Positions 1 to 6,332 of a DNA stretch of 12,154 bases are shown piece after piece. Each line of letters begins with the position of its first letter. Within the stretch, counting starts at the first letter, position 1. The stretch covers positions 2,235 to 14,388 of the forward strand of contig MHEO01000031.1 in NCBI GenBank assembly GCA_001803875.1. The letters run 5' to 3'. Under the pieces are notes generated by a model, which worked only from the letters and a program-made list of their open reading frames with translations, did not search any database and had not been told where the DNA came from. The stretch is from Nitrospirae bacterium RIFCSPHIGHO2_01_FULL_66_17. GTDB lineage: Bacteria; Nitrospirota; Nitrospiria; 2-01-FULL-66-17. The translations under genes and the position numbers were made by a program.

Positions 1-1122
1 CTCGTTCTCCACCAGCGCGAAGCGCACGCCGTCGTCGCCGTACTCGCCGAACCCGATCCCCGGCGACACCGCCACCTTGGCGTCGGTGAGCAGCCGCTTC
101 GCGAACTCGAGCGACCCCAGCGGCCGAAACGCCTCGGGGATCGGCGCCCAGACGAACATCGTTGCGCGCGGCTTCTCCACCGCCCAGCCGATGCGGTTGA
201 GCCCGTTCACCAACACGTCGCGCCGCCTGCGGTACGTGTCGACGATCTCGCCCACGCAGTCCTGGGGGCCGTTCAAGGCCACCGTCGCGGCGATCTGGAT
301 GGGCTGAAAGATGCCGTAATCCAGATAGCTCTTGAGCTTGGCCAGCGCGCCAACCATCTCGCGATTGCCCACGCAGAACCCCACCCGCCACCCCGGCATG
401 TTGTAGCTCTTCGACAGCGTGAAGAACTCGACGCCCACCTCCTTCGCGCCCGGCACCTGCAGGAAACTCGGCGCGCGATAGCCATCGTACACCAGGTCGG
501 CGTACGCGAGATCATGCACCACCATCAGCCCGTTCTCGGCCGCGAAGTCGACGATCTGCTTGAAGAACCCGAGATCGACCACGCGGGTGGTCGGGTTGTG
601 CGGAAAGTTGATGATCAGCATCTTCGGCCGCGGCCACGTTTGCTTGTACGCCGCCGTCATGTCCTCGAAAAAATCGGAGTCATTGCGGAGGGGGATGCTC
701 TTCACCTGCCCGCCCGCGATGATCACGCTGTAGGGGTGGATCGGATACGTGGGGCTCGGCGTCAACACCACGTCGCCCGGCTCGACCACCGCCAGTGCCA
801 GATGCGAGAGCCCCTCCTTGGAACCGATCGTGGCGATCACCTCGGTCTCGGGATCGAGGACGACGCCGTAGTGGCGCGCATACCACGACGCCATGGCCTC
901 GCGGAGCTTCGGAATCCCCTTGGAGAGCGAGTAGCGGTGATTTTTTGGATTCTTCACCGCCTCGATGAGCTTGTCCTGGATGTGCTTGGGCGTGGGCATG
1001 TCGGGGTTGCCCATCCCGAAGTCGAGGATATCCTCCCCGCGCCGCCGCGCCTCCGTCTTCATCGCGGTCACGATGCTGAAGACGTAGGGCGGGAGACGTT
1101 TGATCCGTGAAAACCCGTCCAC
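1..1122 (-). CDS. alaC: AlaC-like PLP-dependent aminotransferase (class I/II), 3' end outside window
   Basis: This is a fold-type I, PLP-dependent aminotransferase. Its closest likeness from memory is the glutamate-pyruvate (alanine) transaminase AlaC and related LL-diaminopimelate aminotransferases; it would be cytoplasmic. Visible are the N-terminal RLPPYVFSI block, RRGEDILDFGMGNPD, the substrate/PLP motifs PSPTYPIHPYS and NFPHNPTT, and the Schiff-base lysine K238 in TLSKSYNMPGWRVGF. Near the end is SPGIGFGEYGDDGVRFAL, which carries the carboxylate-binding Arg and is the AlaC-like part. The 374 codons present lack roughly the last 20-40 residues. The GTG at 1122 is chosen because it places the first residues level with AlaC and follows a G-rich run. 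GTG 1155 and TTG 1134 are also in frame, and a stop at 1189-1191 closes the frame upstream. It is divergent from pdxJ. Family assignment is firm; the exact amino-acid substrate is inference. Confidence 0.93.
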   Translation of the reverse strand, partial: MDGFSRIKRLPPYVFSIVTAMKTEARRRGEDILDFGMGNPDMPTPKHIQDKLIEAVKNPKNHRYSLSKGIPKLREAMASWYARHYGVVLDPETEVIATIGSKEGLSHLALAVVEPGDVVLTPSPTYPIHPYSVIIAGGQVKSIPLRNDSDFFEDMTAAYKQTWPRPKMLIINFPHNPTTRVVDLGFFKQIVDFAAENGLMVVHDLAYADLVYDGYRAPSFLQVPGAKEVGVEFFTLSKSYNMPGWRVGFCVGNREMVGALAKLKSYLDYGIFQPIQIAATVALNGPQDCVGEIVDTYRRRRDVLVNGLNRIGWAVEKPRATMFVWAPIPEAFRPLGSLEFAKRLLTDAKVAVSPGIGFGEYGDDGVRFALVENE

Positions 1123-1187
1123 CGGCCCCCCCAAGCCGGGTCGCCGCGGCCCCACCCCGGCCGGCGGCTCCCGAAAAACCCCGCCCC

Positions 1188-1216
1188 ATCATACGGAACA
1201 GCCTCGCCTTTGTCAA
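1188..1216 (-). promoter_or_regulatory. Sigma70-type promoter for the aminotransferase gene
   Basis: On the minus strand, TTGACA (1216-1211) is a perfect -35 hexamer, followed by a 17-nt spacer and TATGAT (1193-1188), a 5/6 match to the -10 consensus. Transcription would start near 1181 and give a leader of about 60 nt to the GTG at 1122. This is the best promoter match I saw in the window. Confidence 0.72.
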
Positions 1217-1232
1217 ACCGGCAATGCCCCGA

Positions 1233-1288
1233 CGCGTCCGTGAAAGCCTCGTGATTCCACGCAGTTGGACCACTCACCGTCGGACGCG
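1233..1288. repeat. Widely spaced inverted repeat between the divergent promoters
   Basis: CGCGTCCG at 1233-1240 is the reverse complement of CGGACGCG at 1281-1288, with 40 nt between. The arms can be prolonged by TGA/TCA after a 4-nt bulge. The dyad lies between the -35 boxes of the two divergent promoters, so a shared operator is possible. In sequence this GC-rich, an 8-bp pair can arise by chance. Confidence 0.2.
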
Positions 1289-1301
1289 AGGGGAGCCCGG
1301 C

Positions 1302-1330
1302 TTGATTTTTCGACCCTCCGATGCCACAAT
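1302..1330 (+). promoter_or_regulatory. pdxJ: Weak candidate promoter for pdxJ
   Basis: TTGATT (1302-1307), a 17-nt spacer and CACAAT (1325-1330) each match the sigma70 consensus at 4 of 6 positions with ideal spacing. Transcription would start near 1337, about 19 nt before the pdxJ ATG, leaving room for its ribosome-binding site GGGAG (1347-1351). It is clearly weaker than the divergent promoter at 1188-1216. Confidence 0.4.
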
Positions 1331-1355
1331 GCCGCGCACTCCACCCGGGAGACCG

Positions 1356-2084
1356 ATGGCGCAACTCGGTGTGAAGCTCGACCATGTCGCCACGCTGCGG
1401 CAAGTCCGCGGCGGGGGCGAGCCCAACCTGGCCGCCGCGGCCGTTCTGGCCGAGATGGGCGGCGCGGATTGGATCATCGCCCACCTGCGGGAGGACCGGC
1501 GGCACATTCAGGAACGGGATGTGTCCGCGCTCCAGCAGATCGTCGCCTCGAAGCTGACGATCGAGATCTCGCTCGCGGAGCGGATGCTCAAGTTCGCGTT
1601 GGAGCTGCGCCCCGCGCGCGTCACGCTGGTGCCGGAGCAGCCCATGGAGTTGACCACCGAGGGCGGGCTCGACCTGATCGGCAAGCGCGAGCAGGCGGCT
1701 CAGGCCGCCACCACGCTGCGGCAGGCGGGCATCGCGGTGACGCTGCTCATCCAGCCGCTGGTCGACGACGTGAGGACGTGCCACCGGATGGGACAGGCCG
1801 GCCTGGGCGTGGAGCTTAACGCCACCGGGTACGCCGCCGCCAAGACGCCCGCCGACCGCCAGGCGTGGGCGGAGCAGATCGCGAACGCCGCCCGGCTGGC
1901 CTCCAAACTCGGGATACCGACCCAGATCGGCCACGGCCTCACCGTCGACGCGGTCCGTGCCTTCGCCGGCGTCGCGGACATCGCGCAGTACAACGTGGGG
2001 CACGTGATCGCCGCGCGCGCGATCCTGGTCGGGATGGAACAGGCGGTGCGCGAGATGAAAGCGGCGGCCGCGCCGAGATCGTGA
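1356..2084 (+). CDS. pdxJ: Pyridoxine 5'-phosphate synthase PdxJ, with unusual substitutions
   Basis: PdxJ condenses 1-deoxy-D-xylulose 5-phosphate with 3-amino-2-oxopropyl phosphate to give pyridoxine 5'-phosphate, the last ring-forming step of the DXP-dependent vitamin B6 pathway in the cytoplasm. The 242-aa product has normal length and TIM-barrel motifs: LDHVATLRQ (D9, H10), HLREDRRH (catalytic H43, plus R45 and H50), E70, ELTTEGGLD (T100), GHGL (catalytic H193) and the phosphate site NVGH. Against E. coli PdxJ, recalled from memory, Asn9 is Lys7, the HTG motif is NAT (155-157), NAGHGL is QIGHGL, and there are two extra residues before the NAT block. ATG 1356 is chosen because LGVKLDH then begins as in the family, with GGGAG 4 nt upstream; ATG 1329 is a less likely alternative. 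It is probably co-transcribed with the aldolase/dehydrogenase gene. Family assignment is firm; full activity is less certain because of these changes. Confidence 0.93.
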   Translation: MAQLGVKLDHVATLRQVRGGGEPNLAAAAVLAEMGGADWIIAHLREDRRHIQERDVSALQQIVASKLTIEISLAERMLKFALELRPARVTLVPEQPMELTTEGGLDLIGKREQAAQAATTLRQAGIAVTLLIQPLVDDVRTCHRMGQAGLGVELNATGYAAAKTPADRQAWAEQIANAARLASKLGIPTQIGHGLTVDAVRAFAGVADIAQYNVGHVIAARAILVGMEQAVREMKAAAAPRS

Positions 2085-2107
2085 CATCGGCCAGATCGTG
2101 ACATCGG
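2076..2107 (+). repeat. Perfect 15-bp tandem direct repeat across the pdxJ stop codon
   Basis: AGATCGTGACATCGG occurs at 2076-2090 and again at 2093-2107, a period of 17 bp. The first copy contains the pdxJ stop codon TGA (2082-2084). The second copy ends next to the ribosome-binding site AAGGA (2108-2112) of the following gene. It looks like a short tandem duplication; no function is visible. Confidence 0.8.
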
Positions 2108-2120
2108 AAGGATTCGCGGC

Positions 2121-4169
2121 ATGAACAGTCTCTGGTCTGATCGTGACGCGCAGGGCCTGGACGGCCTCGCGGCGCTGGTGTACACCTCCCGCCTGATCGG
2201 CGCCGACCCGAACCTGGTGCTCTGGGGCGGCGGCAACTCCTCCGTCAAGGTGACCGGGAAAGATCACACCGGCAAACCCGCGCGCATCCTGTACATCAAG
2301 GGCAGCGGCTCGGACATGCGGACGATCACCGCCCAGCACTTCACGCCGCTGCGCCTGGACGACCTGCTGCCGCTCATGCCGCGCCCGTCGATGACCGACG
2401 AGGACATGGTGGCGTACCAGGCGAAATCGACGCTGGAACCGGCGGCGCCCAAACCGTCGATCGAAACGCTCCTGCACGCGTTCATTCCCGCGACGCACAT
2501 CTATCACACGCACGCGGACGCGATCTGCACGCTGACCGACATCCCGCGCAGCCATGAGGTCATCCGGGACCTCTACGGCGACGAGATCGTGGTCGTCCCG
2601 TACTCCCGTCCCGGCTTCCTGCTCTCCAAGCGGACGGGCGACGCGGTGGCCGCCCACCCGAAGGCGCGGGCGGTCATCCTCGATAAACACGGGCTCATCA
2701 CCTGGGGGGACACCGCCAAGGCGGCCTACCTCGACACGGTGCGGTACGTGACGATGGCGGAGCGCTACATCCAGTCGAAGCGGCCCAAGCCGCCGCGCCC
2801 GTCAAAATCGCCCGCGCGGGCCGCGACGGCCCGGCACGAGCTGGCCGCGGCGATCGCGCCGGTGCTGCGGGGCGAGGTCAGCCGCAATAAGCCCGTCATC
2901 CTCCTGTACGACGACCGACCGGAGGTCCTGGAATTCCTTCGGACGGTCGATCCCGCCCAACTCACCGGCCCCTTCACGCCGGACCACCTGCTCTACACCA
3001 AGCCCTGGCCGTTGATGCTCGACCCCAGGATCGCGCACGACGAGCGCGCGGTCCTGGTCGCCCTGCGGAAGGCCTTGGAGCGGTACCGGCAGCACTACGT
3101 CGAGTATTTCACCAAGCACAAGACGCCGGGGGTGACGATGGGCGATCCCAACCCCCGGATCATCCTGATTCCCGGCATCGGTCTGTTCACCACCGGCAAG
3201 ACCCGGCGCGAGACGACCATTGCCCGCGACCTGTCCCTGCACACCATGGGCGTGATCCAGGCGGCGTCGGCGATGGGCGGCTACCGGCCGCTCCCGGCTC
3301 GGGATCTCTGCGACTTTGAATACTGGCCGATGGAGAATTACAAGCTGACCCTGGCCCCGCCCGAACGGCCGCTGTCGCGCGCCATCGCGCTCATCACCGG
3401 CGCCGCCGGCGGGATCGGACGGGCGATCGCCGAGCGCCTGCTGGCCGATGGCGCGGTCGTGGTCATGACCGACGTCGATCTCGACGCGACGCAAAAGCTC
3501 GCGGACGAGTACGGGCGTCGGTTCGGCGAGGGCCACGCGGTCGCGATCAAGATGGACGTGACCGACGAACGGTCGGTGCGGAACGCGTTCCGCGAGGCGG
3601 CACTGGCCTTCGGCGGGCTGGACGTGTTCGTGTCCAACGCGGGGATCGCGCGCTGCGCGCCGATCGAGCGCCTCAGCCTGGCCGATTGGAACGAGTCGGT
3701 GGCGGTGAACGCGACCGGCCACCTGCTGGCCTCACAGGAGGCGATCCGCGTCATGCGCGCGCAGGCGATGGGCGGCTCGATCGTGGTGATCTCCACGAAG
3801 AACGTCTTCGCGCCCGGCCAGGACTTCGGCGCCTACTCGGCGTCCAAGGCGGCCCAGAATCAACTCGCGAAGATCATGGCGATCGAACACGCCCGGCACG
3901 GGATCCGCGTGAACATGGTCAACCCCGACGGGGTCTTCCTCCACTCGGGATTATGGTCGCCGGAGATCCGCGCCGAGCGGGCCAAGGCCCACGGCATTCC
4001 GGTCGAAGACGTCGAGGAGTTCTACGCCAAGCGGAATTTGTTACAGACCAAAATCCTGCCGTCGGACGTGGCCGAAGCCGTGCTCTTCTTCGCCTCCAAC
4101 CGTTCGTCGAAGACCACCGGCGCGGTCTTGCCGGTCGACGGCGGCGTCAAAGAAGCCTTCCCGCGCTAG
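2121..4169 (+). CDS. Bifunctional class II aldolase / short-chain dehydrogenase (RhaD/YuxG type)
   Basis: This is a two-domain enzyme of 682 aa, close to the usual length of the rhamnulose-1-phosphate aldolase/alcohol dehydrogenase family. The N-terminal class II (adducin-type) aldolase has LVLWGGGNSSVK and the zinc-ligand pattern H129-T-H131 with H190 in DKHGLITWG. The C-terminal SDR domain has the Rossmann motif TGAAGGIG (426-433), NAG (506-508), the catalytic Ser558 and Y572-S-A-S-K576. In this family the aldolase splits a ketose phosphate into DHAP and an aldehyde such as lactaldehyde, and the dehydrogenase oxidises or reduces that aldehyde with NAD(H). No rhamnose or fucose kinase, isomerase, transporter or regulator is nearby, so the substrate is unknown. 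The start has AAGGA 8 nt upstream. The gap to pdxJ is 36 bp, suggesting one transcript. The stop codon TAG shares its last base with a 126-bp palindromic repeat. Confidence 0.92.
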   Translation: MNSLWSDRDAQGLDGLAALVYTSRLIGADPNLVLWGGGNSSVKVTGKDHTGKPARILYIKGSGSDMRTITAQHFTPLRLDDLLPLMPRPSMTDEDMVAYQAKSTLEPAAPKPSIETLLHAFIPATHIYHTHADAICTLTDIPRSHEVIRDLYGDEIVVVPYSRPGFLLSKRTGDAVAAHPKARAVILDKHGLITWGDTAKAAYLDTVRYVTMAERYIQSKRPKPPRPSKSPARAATARHELAAAIAPVLRGEVSRNKPVILLYDDRPEVLEFLRTVDPAQLTGPFTPDHLLYTKPWPLMLDPRIAHDERAVLVALRKALERYRQHYVEYFTKHKTPGVTMGDPNPRIILIPGIGLFTTGKTRRETTIARDLSLHTMGVIQAASAMGGYRPLPARDLCDFEYWPMENYKLTLAPPERPLSRAIALITGAAGGIGRAIAERLLADGAVVVMTDVDLDATQKLADEYGRRFGEGHAVAIKMDVTDERSVRNAFREAALAFGGLDVFVSNAGIARCAPIERLSLADWNESVAVNATGHLLASQEAIRVMRAQAMGGSIVVISTKNVFAPGQDFGAYSASKAAQNQLAKIMAIEHARHGIRVNMVNPDGVFLHSGLWSPEIRAERAKAHGIPVEDVEEFYAKRNLLQTKILPSDVAEAVLFFASNRSSKTTGAVLPVDGGVKEAFPR

Positions 4170-4294
4170 GAGCCTGTCCATGAAGGGCCATCTGCGGCGT
4201 TGTCAGTCGGCCTTGCGTGCTCACGTACGACTCAGTACGCTCCGCGCGCAAGGCCTCCTTCCGCCTTGCATCTGACCCTTCCTGAACAGGCTCC
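4169..4294 (+). repeat. 126-bp palindromic dispersed repeat, copy 1
   Basis: This element has imperfect terminal inverted repeats of about 27 bp whose outer 9 bp (GGAGCCTGT / ACAGGCTCC) are perfect. A second inner inverted repeat (4209-4255) has perfect 9-bp arms GGCCTTGCG/CGCAAGGCC. The whole can fold as one long interrupted hairpin. A second copy of equal length lies in inverted orientation at 9565-9690, with 9 differences by hand count (about 93% identity). It starts on the last base of the aldolase/dehydrogenase stop codon and fills the gap between two convergent genes. I see no coding content and no clear target-site duplication. It looks like a MITE-like or REP-like palindromic element. 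There is no T-tract, so simple intrinsic termination is not supported. Confidence 0.9.
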
Positions 4295-4319
4295 AACACC
4301 CGAATACTCGGACAGGGTC

Positions 4320-4835
4320 CTAGATCGGCAGTAGCCGGCGCACGCCCAGGAATCGCGTGCGCCAATAGGTCACCCCGAGGCTCTGGGTGTTGACTACGCC
4401 GTTCGTGCTCGGCGCGTGGATGAAGCGGCCGTCTCCGACGTAAATTCCCACGTGCAGTGATTTCTCGCCCTCGATCCGAAAGTACACCAGATCGCCCGGC
4501 TGCATCGCGACGGGCGTGATCGCCTCGCCGGATCGGACTTGATCGACCGACCGGCGCGGGAGGTCCATCCCGGCCGCCTGCCGGAACACGTACGCGATGT
4601 ACCCCGTGCAATCGAAACCGGCGGGCGTGGTCCCGCCGAAGTGGTAGGGCGTTCCCAGCAGCGACGTGGCGGTCCGGATGACGCGTTGCCGGACCTCCGC
4701 GACCGGTTGAACCGGCGCCGCCATCAGCGCGTCGTAGTCAAAGCCCGGCGCCGTCGGCCCGTGTGCGGGTGGGCGCGCGCCCGCGCACGCGGACAGCGCC
4801 AGCGCCAAGAGTCCGATCGCAATCGCTCGTCCCAT
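4320..4835 (-). CDS. NlpC/P60 family lipoprotein (cell-wall peptidase)
   Basis: This small secreted hydrolase of 171 aa belongs to the NlpC/P60 cysteine peptidases, which cut peptide cross-links or stems of peptidoglycan. The N-terminus MGRAIAIGLLALALSAC is a signal peptide with a lipobox and lipidation at C17. After a proline- and alanine-rich linker the catalytic domain runs from about residue 48. The nucleophile is C76 in GFDCTGY (the family usually has DCSG), with H128 in LHVGIYVG and H140 in RFIHAPS. ATG 4835 gives the best signal peptide. A TTG further upstream (4871) would add 12 residues, and a G-rich ribosome site lies about 19 nt away, longer than ideal. It is the last gene of the minus-strand run, 91 bp after the glycerate kinase, and faces the aldolase/dehydrogenase gene. 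An envelope location is likely; the substrate bond is not deducible. Confidence 0.9.
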   Translation of the reverse strand: MGRAIAIGLLALALSACAGARPPAHGPTAPGFDYDALMAAPVQPVAEVRQRVIRTATSLLGTPYHFGGTTPAGFDCTGYIAYVFRQAAGMDLPRRSVDQVRSGEAITPVAMQPGDLVYFRIEGEKSLHVGIYVGDGRFIHAPSTNGVVNTQSLGVTYWRTRFLGVRRLLPI

Positions 4836-4926
4836 CGCACGAGACGATAGCAAACCCTCCCCGATCGGCAAATCCTACCGTGGAATGCCGACCCGGCGGG
4901 CAGGCTTCTCTTGTCGATGCGGCGCG

Positions 4927-6264
4927 TTACTTCCCGATTAGCGCGCAGTACAGGTCGGTGACGTTGGTGCGGGTGGGGCCGGTTTGGAGGGTTTGGGCCA
5001 GGCTGTGGAAGAAGGTGTACGAGTCGTTCTGATCCAGAAAGCGCTGCGGCTGCATCCCCAGCGCCTGGGCGCGCTCCAGGGTGGCGCCGTCGGCCACGGC
5101 GCCGGCCGCGTCGGTGGAGCCGTCCAAGCCGTCGGTGCCGCACGCGAACACGGTGACCTTTTTCAGCCCCGCGATCTCCAGCGCCAGCGCCAGCGTGAAC
5201 TCCTGGCAGCGCCCGCCCGCGCCCATTCCACGAACCGTCACGGTCGTCTCGCCGCCCGCCAGCAGCGCGGCCGGGCGCTTGATCGGCCGGTCGGCGGCCA
5301 CGATCTCGCGGATGATCGAGCCGAACACCTTGGCCACCTCGCGCGCCTCGCCGGTGAGCGACGATGAGAGGATGACGGGGTGGTAGCCGAGCCGCCTCGC
5401 CTGCGTGGCCGCGGCGTCGAGCGACACGCGCACGTCGCCGATGATCACATTGTGGACCTTGGCGAATGCGGGATGGTTGGGCTTTGGCGTTTCGCTCGAC
5501 CCGCTCCGGCTGCCCTGCACCAGATGATCCTTGATCGCCTGCGGGATCTTGTCCCACAGATCGTAATGGTGGAGGATCGCCATCGCGTCGTGAAACGTCG
5601 TGGGATCGGGCACGGTGGGGCCCGATCCGATGCCGGCCAGGTCGTTGCCCACCACGTCGGAGAGCACGAGCGTCAACACCGTCGCGGGCGCCGCCGCGGT
5701 CGCCATGTTCCCGCCCTTGAGGTGGGACACGTGTTTACGGACCGCGTTGATCTCCTGGATCGTCGCGCCCGAGCGCAGGAGCAGGGTCGTCACCACCTGC
5801 TTGTCGGTCAGGCTCACGCCCTCGACGGGCGCCGGCAGCAGCGCCGACGCGCCGCCGGAGAGCAGGACGATCACGAGATCCCGCTCGCCGGCCTTCTTGA
5901 TCAGCTCCAGCACGCGCTGGCCCGCGGCGAGGCCGGTCCGGTCCGGGATCGGATGCCCCGCCTCGACGACCTCGATCCGCGACAGCGCGCCGCCGTGACC
6001 GTAACGGGTGACGACGAGCCCCGCGTCGATGCGGGTCTTGAGAAGCTGCTCGACCGCCGCCGCCATCGGGACGACGGCCTTTCCCCCTCCGACGACGAGG
6101 ACGCGATCGTACTTGGTGAGGGGATACGACGCCTTCCCGGCGAGCAGCCGGCGATTCTTGACGGAAAGCGCGCGCCTGACGAGGAGAGCGGGATCAGCCG
6201 CCCGAACGGCGGCCGCAAGGAGGGCGGTGATCGATTGTCGGCCTTTGGTGTGCTCGGATGCCAG
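4927..6264 (-). CDS. gck: Glycerate 2-kinase (GckA/TtuD, MOFRL family), probable non-canonical start
   Basis: This enzyme phosphorylates D-glycerate to 2-phosphoglycerate, feeding glycerate into lower glycolysis; it would be cytoplasmic. Motifs numbered from the proposed start: VLVVGGGKA with the conserved K62, LLSGGASALLPAP, INAVRKHVSHLKGGNMA, LSDVVGNDLAGIGSGPT, then the MOFRL domain with GGETTVTV, GGRCQE (350-355, where the family usually has GGRNQE) and GTDGLDGSTDAAGA. The first ATG (6066) lies after K62, so it would remove a conserved strand and lysine. Upstream the same frame continues with family-like sequence (TALLAAAVRAADPALLVRRAL) back to a stop at 6289-6291, with no ATG, GTG or TTG. 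CTG 6264 has AAGGGGG 8 nt upstream and gives 445 aa, the normal family length, so I place the start there. A sequencing frameshift is the alternative. It lies 68 bp after the transaldolase gene. Confidence 0.85.
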   Translation of the reverse strand: MASEHTKGRQSITALLAAAVRAADPALLVRRALSVKNRRLLAGKASYPLTKYDRVLVVGGGKAVVPMAAAVEQLLKTRIDAGLVVTRYGHGGALSRIEVVEAGHPIPDRTGLAAGQRVLELIKKAGERDLVIVLLSGGASALLPAPVEGVSLTDKQVVTTLLLRSGATIQEINAVRKHVSHLKGGNMATAAAPATVLTLVLSDVVGNDLAGIGSGPTVPDPTTFHDAMAILHHYDLWDKIPQAIKDHLVQGSRSGSSETPKPNHPAFAKVHNVIIGDVRVSLDAAATQARRLGYHPVILSSSLTGEAREVAKVFGSIIREIVAADRPIKRPAALLAGGETTVTVRGMGAGGRCQEFTLALALEIAGLKKVTVFACGTDGLDGSTDAAGAVADGATLERAQALGMQPQRFLDQNDSYTFFHSLAQTLQTGPTRTNVTDLYCALIGK

Positions 6265-6272
6265 GAGGTCAG

Positions 6273-6279
6273 CCCCCTT
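6273..6279 (-). promoter_or_regulatory. Ribosome-binding site supporting a CTG start of the glycerate kinase
   Basis: On the minus strand AAGGGGG lies 8 nt before the CTG at 6264-6262. It is the only well-placed Shine-Dalgarno-like sequence near the family-predicted N-terminus, and is the main sequence reason for choosing that codon. Confidence 0.4.
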
Positions 6280-6281
6280 AC

Positions 6282-6308
6282 GAGAGGTTCACCGCAAGAG
6301 AGGTTCAC
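6282..6308. repeat. 11-bp tandem direct repeat between transaldolase and glycerate kinase genes
   Basis: GAGAGGTTCAC occurs at 6282-6292 and 6298-6308, a period of 16 bp. It lies in the 68-bp gap before the glycerate kinase. Its sequence is unrelated to the repeat at 2076-2107, though the scale is similar. Confidence 0.7.
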
Positions 6309-6332
6309 GTGGCGAACCCCTCCCCACCGTTC

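Noticed and set aside
1297..1310. AGCC/GGCT stem followed by T-rich sequence as a terminator
   Set aside because: The stem is only 4 bp and the site overlaps the better-fitting pdxJ -35 region.
1068..2690. Long open frame of 540 codons on the minus strand opposite pdxJ and the aldolase gene
   Set aside because: It is Arg/Gly/His-rich without any domain, and lies opposite two clear genes; it is a GC-rich antisense shadow.
4209..4255. Inner hairpin of the repeat as a rho-independent terminator
   Set aside because: No run of T follows the stem on either strand in either copy, and copy 2 lies inside an operon.
4169..4294. Insertion sequence with target-site duplication
   Set aside because: There is no transposase, and no matching direct repeats flank either copy beyond short chance matches.
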